Shown here: positions 52,289 through 64,000 of the stretch, piece by piece
Numbering within the stretch: position 1 is the first letter of the stretch
Layout of the letters: every line of letters begins with the position of its first letter
Origin: DASSQJ01 sp963773655
Lineage (GTDB): Bacteria > Actinomycetota > Actinomycetes > Actinomycetales > Dermatophilaceae
Assembly (NCBI GenBank): GCA_963773655.1
Contig: CAVZBX010000001.1
Coordinates: 806,001-870,000, forward strand
Length of the DNA: 64,000 nucleotides
Reading direction: 5' to 3'
Position numbers and translations under genes: made by a program
The notes under the pieces: generated by a model
Database searches by the model: none
The model's input: only the letters and a program-made list of their open reading frames with translations
Told to the model about the DNA's origin: nothing

Positions 52289-52790
52289 CGCCGCGGCTCG
52301 GCCGCCCCGGCCCGGGCCGCCGCCCTGCTCGTCGCGGCTGCTCGCCGTCGGGCCCTCGCCGCGCGGCACGTGGCGCCGGTGCCCGACCTCGTCGCTCGTG
52401 CTCGTCGTCGCGTGGGCGCTGCTGCCGCGGCCCGGTCGCCGGCGGCACTGGCCGGGCTGGGCGGCAGGCTGGCTGCTCGACCTGGTGCCCGCCCGGCGTC
52501 GGGCCTGCTCGGGGTGCAGGCGCTCGACCTACGCCGCCGCCGGCCTGCTCGCCGGACGCTTCCGGTCCGAGGGGCCGGTGCCGCGCCGGGCGGGTGGGCC
52601 TGCGTCGCGCTCGGCCGCGGCCGTGCTCGTCGAGGGGGTCGGGCGTCCTGCGCGCGCTCGCGGTCTCGGCGCCGGTCGACCCGGCCCTGCTCGGCCTGCG
52701 CTGCCTGCTCACCGCGACCGTGGCCGCCGCGCTGGTGTCCCGCTCGTCGTCCGCGCCGAGCGGGCGGTGCTGCGGCGGCGGTACGGATGA
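52285..52790 (+). CDS. mreD: rod-shape-determining protein MreD (multiple frameshifts)
   Basis: Small polytopic membrane protein of the elongasome, about 165 residues when corrected. Recognisable pieces in different frames are VPDLVVL-type, GWAAGWLLDLVP, YAAAGLLAGRF and LLTATVAAALV, ending VLRRRYG. Identity rests on hydrophobic character and position between mreC and mrdA. Confidence 0.72.
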
Positions 52791-54797
52791 GGCGCCGCCC
52801 CGCCCACCGCGGGCGGCATGCTGGCCCTCGCGCTCGCCGTCGCGCTCGCGTTCGGGCGTGCTCGTCGGGCGGCTGGGCCAGGTGCAGCTCGTCGGGGCCG
52901 ACGGCCTTCGACGCCCGTGGCCGGGCGCCCTCGACACCCGGACCATCGTCGTGCCGGCGCTGCGCGGCCGCATCCTCGACCGGACCGGGGCCGGTCCGCT
53001 CGCCGACAACCGGACGAGCGACGGTCGTGACCATCGAGCGGCGCGTCATCGCCGACGACCGCGGCCGGGCCGAGGCCGAGGTGCGGGCCGTGGCCGAGGT
53101 GCTCGGGCTGCCCGCCGAGGACCTCCTCGGCCGCACCTGGCTCTGCGGCGAGGAGGGCGCCCCCGCCGCGCCGGCGTGCTGGGCCGGGCTCGCCGCAGGT
53201 GCCGGTGCCGCTCGCCGAGGACGTCGACCCGCGCCGCGGCGCTGACCCTCGTCGAGACGCCCGAGCGCTACCCGGGCGTCGCCGTCGGGTCGGTGCCCGT
53301 GCGGGTCTACCCCGGCCCACGGGGCGTCCGGCCGCCCACGTCCTCGGCTACCTCGGGCAGGTGACCGCCGAGGAGGTCGCCGCCGACCGCGGGCCTCGTC
53401 GCCGACGACCTCGTCGGCCGCGCCGGGCTCGAGCAGGAGTACGACGAGGCGCTGCGCGGCACCCCGGGGCGCACCGTGGTGTCGGTCGACGCCCGCGGGC
53501 TGGTCACCGGCGTCGTCTCGCGGACCGACCCGGTGCCCGGGCCGCGACCTCGTCACCTCGCTCGACGCCGACGTCCAGGCCGCGCGCCGAACGGGCCCTG
53601 TCGCCGGCAGATGACGCAGGCGCGCCGCGGCAAGGACGGCCGGCCCGCCGACTCGGGCGCCGTCGTCGTCCTCGACGCCCGCGACGGCGCCGTGCTCGCG
53701 CTCGCCAGTGCCCCCGACTACGACCCGGGCGTGTGGACCGGCGGCATCTCGGCCGAGGACTACGCCGAGCTGACCGACGAACGCTCGGGCACGCCGCTGT
53801 TGTCGCGCGCCGTCGACGTCGGCTTCGCGCCCGCCAGCACGATGAAGCCGTCCTCCGTCGTCGCGGCGGTGCGCGGCGGGCGCCTCGCTCGACGGCCGCT
53901 ACCCCTGCACCTCCGCGGTCCGCATCGGCGACACGGTGTTCCGCAACTTCGCGCCCACCTCCGGGGAGTCGATCTCGTTGCGCCGTGCGCTGGAGATCTC
54001 CTGCGACACGGTCTTCTACGACCTCGCCTTCGACGCGTGGCTCGACCAGGGCGGCCCCACCGCCGGGCCGAGGACCCGTGACCCGTTCACCGAGACCGCC
54101 GCGGCGTTCGGCCTCGGCACGCCCACCGGCATCGACCTGCCGGCGGAGTCCCCCGGACGCCTGCCCGACCGCGCCTGGAAGCGGGCGACGTGGGAGGAGC
54201 ACCGGGCACGAGTGGTGCTCGCGCGCGAAGCGGGGCTACCCCGAGGTGCGCGGCCGGGAGCGCCGGGCCTACCTGGAGCAGGTTGCGCGGGAGAGCTGCG
54301 AGACCGGGTGGCAGTGGCGGGCCGGCGACGCGGTCAACGTCTCGATCGGCCAGGGGGACCTGCTCGCGACACCGCTGCAGATGGCCGTCGTGTACGCCGC
54401 GATCGCGAACGGGGGCACCCTGCTCACCCCGCGCCTCGGGGACCGGCTCGTGGACCCTGCGACCCGGGACGAGCAGGCGCTGCCGGCGGGGGAGCGACGC
54501 CGGGCACCGCTGGACCGCACCCTCGACCGGTACCTGCGTGGTGCGCTGCGCGGTGTCGTCACCGACGGCACCGCCCGCGGCGCGTTCCGGTCGATGCCCG
54601 CCGACTGGCCGGTGGCCGGCAAGACCGGCACCAGCGAGGCCGTCGCCACGAGGGACACCTCGTGGTTCGTCTCGTACGCGCCGGCCGACCGCCCGAGGTA
54701 CGTCGTCTCGGTCGTCGTGGGGCAGGGCGGGTTCGGAAGCGACACCGCCGCCCCGGTGGCACGGTCGGTGCACCTGGCCCTGCGTGCGCTCGGGTGA
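52787..54797 (+). CDS. mrdA: penicillin-binding protein 2 (elongasome transpeptidase; multiple frameshifts)
   Basis: About 660 residues when corrected. N-terminal helix, the PBP dimerisation region (RGRILDRTG, VLGYLGQVT, GLEQEYDEALRG) and the transpeptidase domain: SxxK in PASTMKP, SxN-equivalent SCD in LEISCDTVFYD, and KTGT in VAGKTGTSE. Frame breaks occur up to about 54,230; the last 560 bp read cleanly. ATG overlaps the mreD stop. In most actinobacteria rodA follows; here lpdA does instead. Confidence 0.88.
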
Positions 54798-54874
54798 CAC
54801 CGCGCCGCCGAGCCCTCGCTCGGGGCGCGACCGGACCCGAGCCCCGGCCGGCCGGTGGGCGGCGGGTCGGCCTA

Positions 54875-54880
54875 TAGGCT
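54875..54880 (+). promoter_or_regulatory. -10 hexamer, leaderless lpdA promoter
   Basis: TAGGCT (within ctataggct), then 7 nt and ATG of lpdA. Confidence 0.45.
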
Positions 54881-54887
54881 GACGAGC

Positions 54888-56279
54888 ATGGCTGACTTCG
54901 ACGTCGTGGTGCTCGGTGCAGGTCCTGGTGGTTACGTCTCGGCGATCCGCGCCGCCCAGCTGGGGAAGAAGGTCGCGGTCGTCGAGAAGAAGTACTGGGG
55001 CGGGGTCTGCCTCAACGTCGGCTGCATCCCGAGCAAGGCGCTGCTGCGCAACGCCGAGATCGCGCACCTGCTCACCGCGGAGAAGAAGACGTTCGGCATC
55101 TCGGGCGAGGCCACGATGGACTTCGGCGTCACCCATGCCCGCAGCCGCAAGGTCGCCGACACCAGCGCCAAGGGCGTGCACTACCTCATGAAGAAGAACA
55201 GCATCGAGGAGATCGACGGCTGGGGCACGCTGACCTCGGCGACCTCGATGGACGTCGCGCTCAACGACGGCGAGCAGCGCTCGATCACCTTCGACCACCT
55301 CGTCATCGCCACCGGTGCCGTCACCCGGATGCTGCCCGGCGTCGAGGTGTCGGAGAACGTCGTCACCTACGAGGAGCAGATCCTCGACGAGAACCTGCCC
55401 GGCTCGATCGTCATCGCGGGGTCCGGCGCGATCGGCGTCGAGTTCGCCTACGTCATGACGAGCTTCGGTGTCGACGTCACCATCGTCGAGTTCCTGGACC
55501 GGATGGTGCCCACCGAGGACGAGGACGTCTCCAAGGAGCTGCTCAGGCAGTACAAGAAGCTCGGTGTGAAGGTGATGCTCGGCACCAAGGTCGAGGGCGT
55601 CGAGGACACCGGCTCCGGGGTCAGGGTCACCGTCTCCAAGGACGGCAACGAGGAGGTCCTCGAGGCCGACAAGCTGCTGTCCGCCATCGGCTTCGCCCCC
55701 CGGGTGGGGGGCTTCGGGCTCGAGAGCGCCGGGGTGCAGCTCACCGAGCGCGGGTCCATCGCCATCGACGAGTACTGCCGGACCAACGTCGAGAACGTGT
55801 ACGCCATCGGCGACTGCACCGCGAAGCTCATGCTCGCCCACGTCGCGGAGGCGATGGGCGTCGTCGCCGCCGAGCACCTCGCCGGAGCCGAGACGATGCC
55901 GGTGGAGTACGACTTCGTCCCGCGGGCGACCTTCTGCCAGCCCCAGATCGCCTCGTTCGGGTACTCCGAGGCCCAGGCGCGGGAGAAGGGCCACGAGGTC
56001 AAGACCGCGTCGTTCCCGTTCTCCGCCAACGGCAAGGCGCGCGGCATGGCGGAGGGGGTCGGCTTCGTGAAGATCGTCGCGGACGCCGAGCACAACGAGC
56101 TGCTCGGTGCCCACCTCATCGGTCCCGAGGTCACCGAGCTGCTGCCGGTGCTCACCCTCGCCCAGAAGTGGGACCTCACCGCCGAGGAGGTCTCACGCAA
56201 CGTCTTCGCGCACCCGACCCTCTCCGAGGCGGTCAAGGAGGCCGTCGAGGGCATCGCCGGCCACATGATCAACCTCTGA
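54888..56279 (+). CDS. lpdA: dihydrolipoyl dehydrogenase
   Basis: 463-residue flavoprotein, the E3 subunit of 2-oxoacid dehydrogenase complexes. FAD-binding VLGAGPGGY, redox disulfide GGVCLNVGCIPSK, NAD-binding IAGSGAIGVEFA, second FAD motif YAIGDCT and the C-terminal catalytic His-Glu in AHPTLSEAVKEA are all present. No E1 or E2 genes lie nearby. Followed after 4 bp by a small cupin gene, so the two are co-transcribed. The frame is clean, unlike the genes before it. Confidence 0.97.
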   Translation: MADFDVVVLGAGPGGYVSAIRAAQLGKKVAVVEKKYWGGVCLNVGCIPSKALLRNAEIAHLLTAEKKTFGISGEATMDFGVTHARSRKVADTSAKGVHYLMKKNSIEEIDGWGTLTSATSMDVALNDGEQRSITFDHLVIATGAVTRMLPGVEVSENVVTYEEQILDENLPGSIVIAGSGAIGVEFAYVMTSFGVDVTIVEFLDRMVPTEDEDVSKELLRQYKKLGVKVMLGTKVEGVEDTGSGVRVTVSKDGNEEVLEADKLLSAIGFAPRVGGFGLESAGVQLTERGSIAIDEYCRTNVENVYAIGDCTAKLMLAHVAEAMGVVAAEHLAGAETMPVEYDFVPRATFCQPQIASFGYSEAQAREKGHEVKTASFPFSANGKARGMAEGVGFVKIVADAEHNELLGAHLIGPEVTELLPVLTLAQKWDLTAEEVSRNVFAHPTLSEAVKEAVEGIAGHMINL

Positions 56280-56283
56280 GGCC

Positions 56284-56649
56284 ATGACCGGTCCCGACGT
56301 CGTCGACCTCGCGGAGAAGCTCGCGCTCGTCTCCGAGCACTGGTCCCCCAAGGTCGTCGCCGAGCTCAACGACTACGAGGTCAAGGTCGTCCGGATCACG
56401 GGCGACTTCGTCTGGCACACCCACGACGACACCGACGAGCTGTTCCTCGTCATCGACGGCGAGCTCACCGTCCAGCTGCGCGACCGCGACGTCGTGCTCG
56501 GTCCCGGGCAGCTGGTCGTCGTGCCACGCGGCGTCGAGCACTGCCCCCGCGCCGACGGGGAGGTCACCGCGGTGCTGGTCGAGCCCCGCGGGGTGGTCAA
56601 CACCGGCGACGCCGGGGGCCCGCTCACCGCCACGGTGGAGCGGATCTGA
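56284..56649 (+). CDS. small cupin-domain protein
   Basis: 121 residues, single cupin barrel. Metal-type motif 1 is WHTHDDTDELFLVIDGEL (His, His, Glu), motif 2 is PRGVEHCPRAD (His). Resembles the mannose-6-phosphate isomerase-like cupins; such stand-alone domains have many uses and the substrate is not evident. Starts 4 bp after lpdA. Confidence 0.85.
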   Translation: MTGPDVVDLAEKLALVSEHWSPKVVAELNDYEVKVVRITGDFVWHTHDDTDELFLVIDGELTVQLRDRDVVLGPGQLVVVPRGVEHCPRADGEVTAVLVEPRGVVNTGDAGGPLTATVERI

Positions 56650-56690
56650 GCCGGGCCGGGGGCGCGTTCGCGGGCCGGGGCAACCGGCTG

Positions 56691-57074
56691 TCAGCCCCTG
56701 CTGGCGACGTTGAGGATGTTGCCGTCCGGGTCGCTGAACCAGACGGCCCGGGAGCCGTCCGGCATCGACGCCACCCCGTCGTCCCAGGTGAGGTCCTCGG
56801 CCTCGAAGGTCTGCAGGCCCACACCCTTCTCGCGCAGCGTCGCGAGCTCGGTGTCGAAGGCGTCGGCCGCGAGCAGCCAGGTGGCGGCGGTGGCCCGGTT
56901 GGTGCCGGCGTACTGCGACGGGTAGACGAAGACGATGCCCGCCCCGGCGCCGTAGATCACCCCGCCCTCGTTCTCGTCCTGGACCGACAGGCCGAGGACC
57001 TCCTCGTAGAAGCCGCGGGCGGCCGCCAGGTCCGTGACGGCCAGGGTCGGGGCAGGGGTGTGGTCGCTGAGCAT
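56691..57074 (-). CDS. VOC-family (glyoxalase/dioxygenase superfamily) protein
   Basis: 127 residues. Two beta-alpha-beta-beta-beta units: AARGFYEEVLGLSV in the first and the terminal WFSDPDGNILNV in the second. It belongs to the vicinal oxygen chelate fold and may act in resistance or detoxification. A gggagacgac ribosome site precedes the ATG. Convergent with the cupin gene. Confidence 0.85.
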   Translation of the reverse strand: MLSDHTPAPTLAVTDLAAARGFYEEVLGLSVQDENEGGVIYGAGAGIVFVYPSQYAGTNRATAATWLLAADAFDTELATLREKGVGLQTFEAEDLTWDDGVASMPDGSRAVWFSDPDGNILNVASRG

Positions 57075-57183
57075 GTCGTCTCCCGCGCGGACCGGGCGAC
57101 CGTCGTCCGGTCGGCATCCCAGTCTCGGCTCGCCGCCGGGCCGGGGTCAAGGGACCGGTCGGGCCCCCGCGGCCACGGCCCAG

Positions 57184-57189
57184 CACAAT
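57184..57189 (+). promoter_or_regulatory. -10 hexamer, leaderless decarboxylase promoter
   Basis: CACAAT, then 7 nt and ATG 57197. The hexamer overlaps an earlier in-frame ATG at 57188, which argues against that codon as the start. Confidence 0.4.
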
Positions 57190-57196
57190 GGCGGAC

Positions 57197-58627
57197 ATGA
57201 CGCCCGAGGAGTTCCGCACCGCCGGCCATGCCCTCGTCGACTGGATCGCCGACCACCGCGAGCGGGTGCCGCAGCTCCCCGTGGCCGCGCAGGTCCGTCC
57301 CGGCGAGGTGCGCTCGGCCCTGCCCGCTCACGCCCCGGAGGAGCCGGAGGCCTTCGCCGACGTCCTCGCCGACCTCGATCGGGTCGTCGTGCCCGGGGTG
57401 ACCCAGACCCAGCACCCCGGCTTCTACGGGTGGTTCCCGAGCAACGCCTCGCTGGCATCGGTGCTCGGCGACATCGCCTCCGGTGGGGTCGCCGCGCTCG
57501 GCATCACCTGGCAGTCGGCGCCGGCGCTCACCGAGGTCGAACAGGTCGTCACCGACTGGCTGCGTGACCTCTGCGGCCTCGCACCGCACTGGCGCGGCGC
57601 CATCCAGGACACCGCCTCGACCGCGTGCCTCGTCGCGATGCTCGCCGCGCGCGAGCGGGCGAGCGACGGCTCCGAGCACCGCGGGGGCCTGCAGTCCCTG
57701 GACGCTCCGCTCGTCGCCTACACCTCGCCGCACGCCCACTCGTCGGTGGCGAAGTCCGTGCTCCTCGCGGGTTTCGGCGCCGACAACCTCCGACTCGTCG
57801 ACGTCGACCCGAGGACCTACGCGATGGACCCGGAGGCGCTGCGCCGGGCGATGGCCGAGGACGCCGCGGCCGGGCGAGTGCCGGCCGTCGTGGTCGCTGC
57901 CGTCGGCACCACCGGCACGACGGCGATGGACCCGGTGAGCGCCGTCGTCGAGGTGGCCCGCGAGCACGGCGCGTGGGTGCACGTCGACGCCGCGATGGCC
58001 GGGTCGGCGATGCTGCTGCCCGAGATGCGCCACCTGTTCGACGGGGTCGACGAGGCCGACTCGCTCGCGTGGAACCCGCACAAGTGGATGGGGACGATCC
58101 TCGACACCTCGCTGCTCTACGTGCGGGACGTCGACCACCTCGTCTCGGTGATGTCGACGACGCCCTCCTACCTGCGGGCGAGCACCGACGACGAGGTGGT
58201 GCAGTACAAGGACTGGGGCATCCCGCTCGGCCGCCGCTTCCGCGCGCTCAAGCTGTGGTTCCACCTGCGCCTCGACGGTGTCGAGGCGATCCGTGAGCGG
58301 CTGCGCCGCGACCTCGCCAACGCGCGCTGGCTGGCCGAGCAGGCGCGGGCCGAGCCGGGGTGGCGGCTGCTCGCACCGGTCGAGCTGCAGACGGTGTGCG
58401 TCAGGCACGAGCCCGAGGGCCTCACCGGGGACGCGCTCGACGCGCACACGCTGGCGTGGGTCGATGCGGTCAACGCCGGCGGCCGCGCGTTCCTCGGGGC
58501 CAGCCAGCTCGACGGTCGGTGGATGGTGCGGGTCTCGATCGGTGCCGAGCCCACCGAGCGCGAGGACGTGGCCGCTCTCTGGGACCTGCTGCGCGAGACG
58601 GTGGCTCAGGTGTCCGACGGCTCCTGA
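57197..58627 (+). CDS. aromatic-L-amino-acid decarboxylase family protein (PLP-dependent, group II)
   Basis: 476 residues. Features of aromatic amino acid decarboxylases: HPGFYGWFPSNAS, TSPHAHSSVAKS, AVGTTGTTAMDP, HVDAAMAGSA and the PLP lysine in NPHKWMG. It probably converts tryptophan, tyrosine, DOPA or a related amino acid to its amine; substrate cannot be decided from sequence alone. Start at 57197 is preferred over 57188 because of the promoter spacing. Convergent with the DUF385 gene, overlapping by 22 bp. Confidence 0.92.
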   Translation: MTPEEFRTAGHALVDWIADHRERVPQLPVAAQVRPGEVRSALPAHAPEEPEAFADVLADLDRVVVPGVTQTQHPGFYGWFPSNASLASVLGDIASGGVAALGITWQSAPALTEVEQVVTDWLRDLCGLAPHWRGAIQDTASTACLVAMLAARERASDGSEHRGGLQSLDAPLVAYTSPHAHSSVAKSVLLAGFGADNLRLVDVDPRTYAMDPEALRRAMAEDAAAGRVPAVVVAAVGTTGTTAMDPVSAVVEVAREHGAWVHVDAAMAGSAMLLPEMRHLFDGVDEADSLAWNPHKWMGTILDTSLLYVRDVDHLVSVMSTTPSYLRASTDDEVVQYKDWGIPLGRRFRALKLWFHLRLDGVEAIRERLRRDLANARWLAEQARAEPGWRLLAPVELQTVCVRHEPEGLTGDALDAHTLAWVDAVNAGGRAFLGASQLDGRWMVRVSIGAEPTEREDVAALWDLLRETVAQVSDGS

Positions 58628-59157
58628 GCGGGGTCGCTCGTGCCGACCGGCTCGAGCACGAAGACCCGCAGCCGTCGCCCGGTGATCCGCTCCCGGTACC
58701 TGCGGTAGCCCACGTAGAGCGTCTCGGCCCGGTCCAGGATCGACTCGCGCTCCGCGGGCCCGGCCGGCCGGGCCCGCACCTCCCGGCTGCGGCCCCGGTA
58801 GGTGACGGTGGCGCGGGGCGTGGCCTCGAGGTTGTGCACCCACGCCGGCGTGGGTGCGCCGCCGAAGTTCGTGGCGACCAGGGCGAGCGTGCCCGCGTGC
58901 GGGACGGCGATGAGGTGGGTCGTGCGCAGGGCGCCGCTGCGGCGGCCGCGGGTGGTCAGGTCGAGCACCGGTAGCCCCACGACGAGGTCCGGCAGCGCGT
59001 AGCGACCCGCCGTGGCGCGCCGGGTCAGGCTGTCGAGCGGCGGCAGCATCCGCGCGAGCGTCCGGGCTCCCGGGCGGGTGGACGAGACCCGCTGGACGGC
59101 GCGCCGCACCGGTCCGACCGACGGGAACCGGTAGCCGAGGTCGTCCGCGAGGTCCAC
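58606..59157 (-). CDS. nitroreductase/deazaflavin-dependent oxidoreductase family protein (DUF385)
   Basis: 183 residues. The C-terminal two-thirds show the split beta-barrel with LDLTTRGRRSGALRTTHLI, LVATNFGGAPTPAWVHNLEA and YRRYRERI, typical of the actinobacterial Ddn-like group that uses F420 or related flavins. The N-terminus (about 40 residues) is Arg-rich. GTG start. Cofactor is inferred from family. Confidence 0.85.
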   Translation of the reverse strand: MDLADDLGYRFPSVGPVRRAVQRVSSTRPGARTLARMLPPLDSLTRRATAGRYALPDLVVGLPVLDLTTRGRRSGALRTTHLIAVPHAGTLALVATNFGGAPTPAWVHNLEATPRATVTYRGRSREVRARPAGPAERESILDRAETLYVGYRRYRERITGRRLRVFVLEPVGTSDPAQEPSDT

Positions 59158-59377
59158 GCCGTCTCCTTCCCGGCCGGGCGGCCGTCGGGTCGCACCAGTG
59201 TCGGGGCGGACCCTGCACGGGTCAACGACCCTCCTGGCCGCGGGCCTGGTCGGTGGGAGCCCGCACCCGGCGGTGAAGCGTCGATCACGTTCCCCTGCTC
59301 CCCGTGCGCGGCCGCGCGACGCTGGGTACGTGCCTGGATCGTCGACCCGGTCCGCGGGCGGGGCGCACGGCGTCGCC

Positions 59378-61975
<2,598 letters not shown>

Positions 61976-62003
61976 GGTGGCGCGCTGACGGAGGGACTTG
62001 GAC

Positions 62004-63104
62004 GTGACGGACGGACCTGTGCGGGACAGCCGCACCCGGGGTGCAGCGGCAGTCGTCGTCGCGGTGCTCGTGGTCGTCGGGTGGCTCGCCGTCGTCGGCG
62101 CCTGGGTGACGCTGCTCGTCGTCGACGAGGGACTCTCGCGAATCGTCTGGGCGGTGCTCGGGGCCCTGCTGTTCTGGCAGCTGCGGCCGCGGCCGCAGCG
62201 GGTTCGCCGGCTGGCCGTCGCCGTCGACGAGCAGGAGGCGCCGGGCCTCCACGCCCTCGTGGAGACCGTCGCCGAGGCCGTCGGCTGCCACCCACCGCGC
62301 CGCGTGCTGCTCGACACGACGTACGCCGTCGCGGCCGTGCCGGTCGGGTACGCCGGCCGGTCGGACCTCGTCGTCGGCCTGCCGCAGTGGACGGTGCTCC
62401 GGCCCCGGGAGCGGGTGGCCGCCGTCGCCACGGTGCTCGCGGGGGTGGAGTCGCAGCGGGGACCCGCGGGTACGGTCGTCCGGCTCGCGAACGACCTGCT
62501 CGTCGCCGCCCGCGAGCTGCTGGAGCCTCCCGGCGCCGTGCGCGGCGACGAGGTGGCTGCCGGCTACAGCGTGAGCAACCCGATCGCCGTCGACACCTTC
62601 GAGGTCAACCGGGTGGGCCGGAACGCGGCCAAGAACGTCGGGGCGGCCGGGATGATGGTGGTTGCGGCGCCGCTGCGGTGGGTGCAGCGCGGCCTGCTGC
62701 GGCTCTGGCGACCGAGCCTGGTGGCGGGCGTGCACGACGCCGACGCGCGGGCCGCCGCGGTGGCGGGACGCGATGCCGTCGTCGGCGTGCTGCTGACCAC
62801 CGCGGGCACGCCCCTCGGCCTCACCGCGGCCGCCAGTGCGGCGCGCTACGGGAAGGACCCCTTCGAGGCGCTCGCCGCGGCGGAACGGCCCGACCCCACG
62901 CATGCCCGCCGCCTCCTGGCCGCAGAGGCCGGGGGCCCGGGAGGCAGCGCGGCCGGGCGGGTCGAGGCACTCGAGCGGGGGGCGCCGGTGGCGGCGTCCG
63001 TCGTCGAGCCGGGTTCGGCGACCCGGGCCGACGCCGACGTCCTGCGGTTGCGCCCGCGGCTCGCGGACCAGCTCGTCGACGAGCTGCGGGTGGGGCTCGG
63101 CTGA
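62004..63104 (+). CDS. M48-like membrane protein lacking the HEXXH motif
   Basis: 366 residues. Two N-terminal helices (VVVAVLVVVGWLAVVGAW and IVWAVLGALLFW), then a domain with the layout of M48 metallopeptidases (RRVLLDTTYAVAAVPVGYAGRSDLVVGLPQWTVL). At the place of AVLAHELGH it reads TVLAGVESQRG, so zinc ligands are absent and it should not be an active metalloprotease. GTG 62004 has ggaggg 8 nt upstream, with a TAGGGT promoter at 61973. Confidence 0.65.
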   Translation: MTDGPVRDSRTRGAAAVVVAVLVVVGWLAVVGAWVTLLVVDEGLSRIVWAVLGALLFWQLRPRPQRVRRLAVAVDEQEAPGLHALVETVAEAVGCHPPRRVLLDTTYAVAAVPVGYAGRSDLVVGLPQWTVLRPRERVAAVATVLAGVESQRGPAGTVVRLANDLLVAARELLEPPGAVRGDEVAAGYSVSNPIAVDTFEVNRVGRNAAKNVGAAGMMVVAAPLRWVQRGLLRLWRPSLVAGVHDADARAAAVAGRDAVVGVLLTTAGTPLGLTAAASAARYGKDPFEALAAAERPDPTHARRLLAAEAGGPGGSAAGRVEALERGAPVAASVVEPGSATRADADVLRLRPRLADQLVDELRVGLG

Positions 63105-63184
63105 GGCTGCCGGAGAGGGGGTGGTCCGCGGCCCGGAGCCGAGCCGCGAACCCCCCGGCCGCTCGGAGGCTCGCTCCACCGGCG

Positions 63185-64000
63185 TCAGCAGGTGAGTGGT
63201 TGCGGCAGCGGCTCGGCGTGGACGACGGTGAGGCCGGACACGGCGCGGGTGAGGACGACGTAGAGCCGGCGCAGGCCGGTGCGCTCGTCGGGCTCGGCGG
63301 CGGCGATGGCGGCCGGCTCGACGACGACGACGCGGTCGAACTCCAGGCCCTTGGCGACGGTCGCCGGCACCGAGCTCGCACCTGGCTGGTCCTCGTCGTC
63401 GCCGTGCTCGGCGTCGAGCGCCCGTGGACGATGCCCGGCGGCCTCAGCGCGGTGCCGAGGCCGGCACCTCGGCGTCCGGGGCGATCACGCCGACCGAGCC
63501 CGCCTCGCGCGGCGGAGGCCCGACGGCGGCGACGACCGCACCGGGCCCGGGCGCGCGACCAGCCCGGACGACGTCGAGCCGCCCGGGGTTGTCGCGCACC
63601 GACCGCGGCGGCGCCAGGCCGGGTGCCATCGACGGCAGCAGCCGGGCGGCGTAGTCGATGACCGAGGCCGGGCACCCGGAACCCGCGGTCGAGCACCCCT
63701 GCTCGCCGCTCAGCGCTGGCCGAGGTGCGCCAGCGACTCCTCCCACGACGTCGGTCGCCCACGGCGTCGTGCCCTGCGCGATGTCGCCGAGCACGGTTAG
63801 CGAGCCGGTGGAGGCCCGCCGTCCGACGGCGCGCAGCTGCATCGGCGAGAGGTCCTGCGCCTCGTCGAGGACGACGTGGCCGAGGCTCGGGGTCCGGTCG
63901 AGCAGGTCGGCGAGCTCGTCGAGCAGCGCCATGTCGGCACGGATCCACCGGGCCGCACCCCTGGAGCGGGGAGGGCGCTCCCACAGCAGGATCCGCTGCT
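63185..64000 (-). CDS. HelD/UvrD-like helicase, 3' end only (frameshifts)
   Basis: C-terminal part of a superfamily 1 ATPase running off the right edge. Visible pieces are VVLDEAQDLSPMQ (Walker B), LTVLGDIAQGT (motif III), ATVAKGLEFDRVVVVEP (motif V) and RLYVVLTRAVSGLTVVH (motif VI). The order and the KGLEFD and TRAV sequences resemble HelD, the RNA polymerase-recycling ATPase of Gram-positive bacteria. Single-base shifts near 63,380-63,480 and 63,660-63,750 interrupt the frame. N-terminus and Walker A lie outside the window. Confidence 0.7.

Noticed and set aside
49220..54240. True pseudogene decay of the mre operon
   Set aside because: Only single-base shifts, no internal stop mutations or deletions of domains, codon bias intact, and the same error type occurs in clpX and ndk.
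57188..57190. ATG at 57188 as start of the decarboxylase
   Set aside because: It overlaps the CACAAT -10 hexamer; the ATG at 57197 has the 7-nt spacing seen at other genes.

Overview
The window is a very G+C-rich chromosome segment of an actinobacterium (Actinomycetota, probably Micrococcales or a relative). The signs are ClpP2/ClpX with a distributive valS, ileS, folC, ndk and mre set, a translational-type T-box in front of ileS, strong G/C use at third codon positions, GTG starts, and many start codons only 6-7 nt behind a -10 hexamer (leaderless transcripts). Genus cannot be read from the sequence.

Layout. (1) 1-2.2 kb: clpP2 and clpX. (2) 2.2-6.2 kb, minus strand: a MoxR/DUF58/DUF4129 operon with two small membrane proteins. 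(3) 6.3-10.1 kb: a C39-like protein, a LuxR-type two-component pair and a small secreted protein. (4) 10.2-14.5 kb: archaeal-type valS, a PlsC acyltransferase and an Sfp-type phosphopantetheinyl transferase. (5) 14.5-33 kb, minus strand: an operon etfB-etfA-(48-aa ORF)-acyl-CoA dehydrogenase-giant iterative synthase-giant biotin carboxylase. The synthase is KS-AT-KS-5xACP-KR-DH, related to polyunsaturated fatty acid (Pfa) synthases. The PPTase and PlsC lie convergent at its end, so the region looks like a self-contained system for making and placing an unusual, probably polyunsaturated acyl chain.

(6) 33.1-34.2 kb: a NUDIX protein and an orphan ectoine synthase. (7) 34.3-40.4 kb, minus strand: a vitamin B12 uptake operon under a cobalamin riboswitch. 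It encodes a surface alpha/alpha-barrel protein with a sortase-like tail, a DUF4430 protein (together resembling the two halves of animal transcobalamin), and the T, A, A and S parts of an ECF transporter. (8) 40.4-47.3 kb: T-box leader, ileS, a methyltransferase, a double-GNAT protein and folC. (9) 47.2-54.8 kb: a cation efflux protein, a lipoprotein, then bL12-like/DUF4233/ndk/mreB/mreC/mreD/mrdA. (10) 54.9-64 kb: lpdA, cupin, VOC, an aromatic amino acid decarboxylase, a DUF385 reductase, a P-type ATPase, an M48-like protein without its metal motif, and the 3' end of a HelD/UvrD-like helicase gene.

Many genes are interrupted by single-base indels, mostly one extra base (clpX, the giant synthase, the carboxylase, the methyltransferase, everything from 49.2 to 54.3 kb, and the terminal helicase). 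Reading continues in perfect codon style after each is removed, so I read these as sequence errors rather than decay, and I give gene spans across them.
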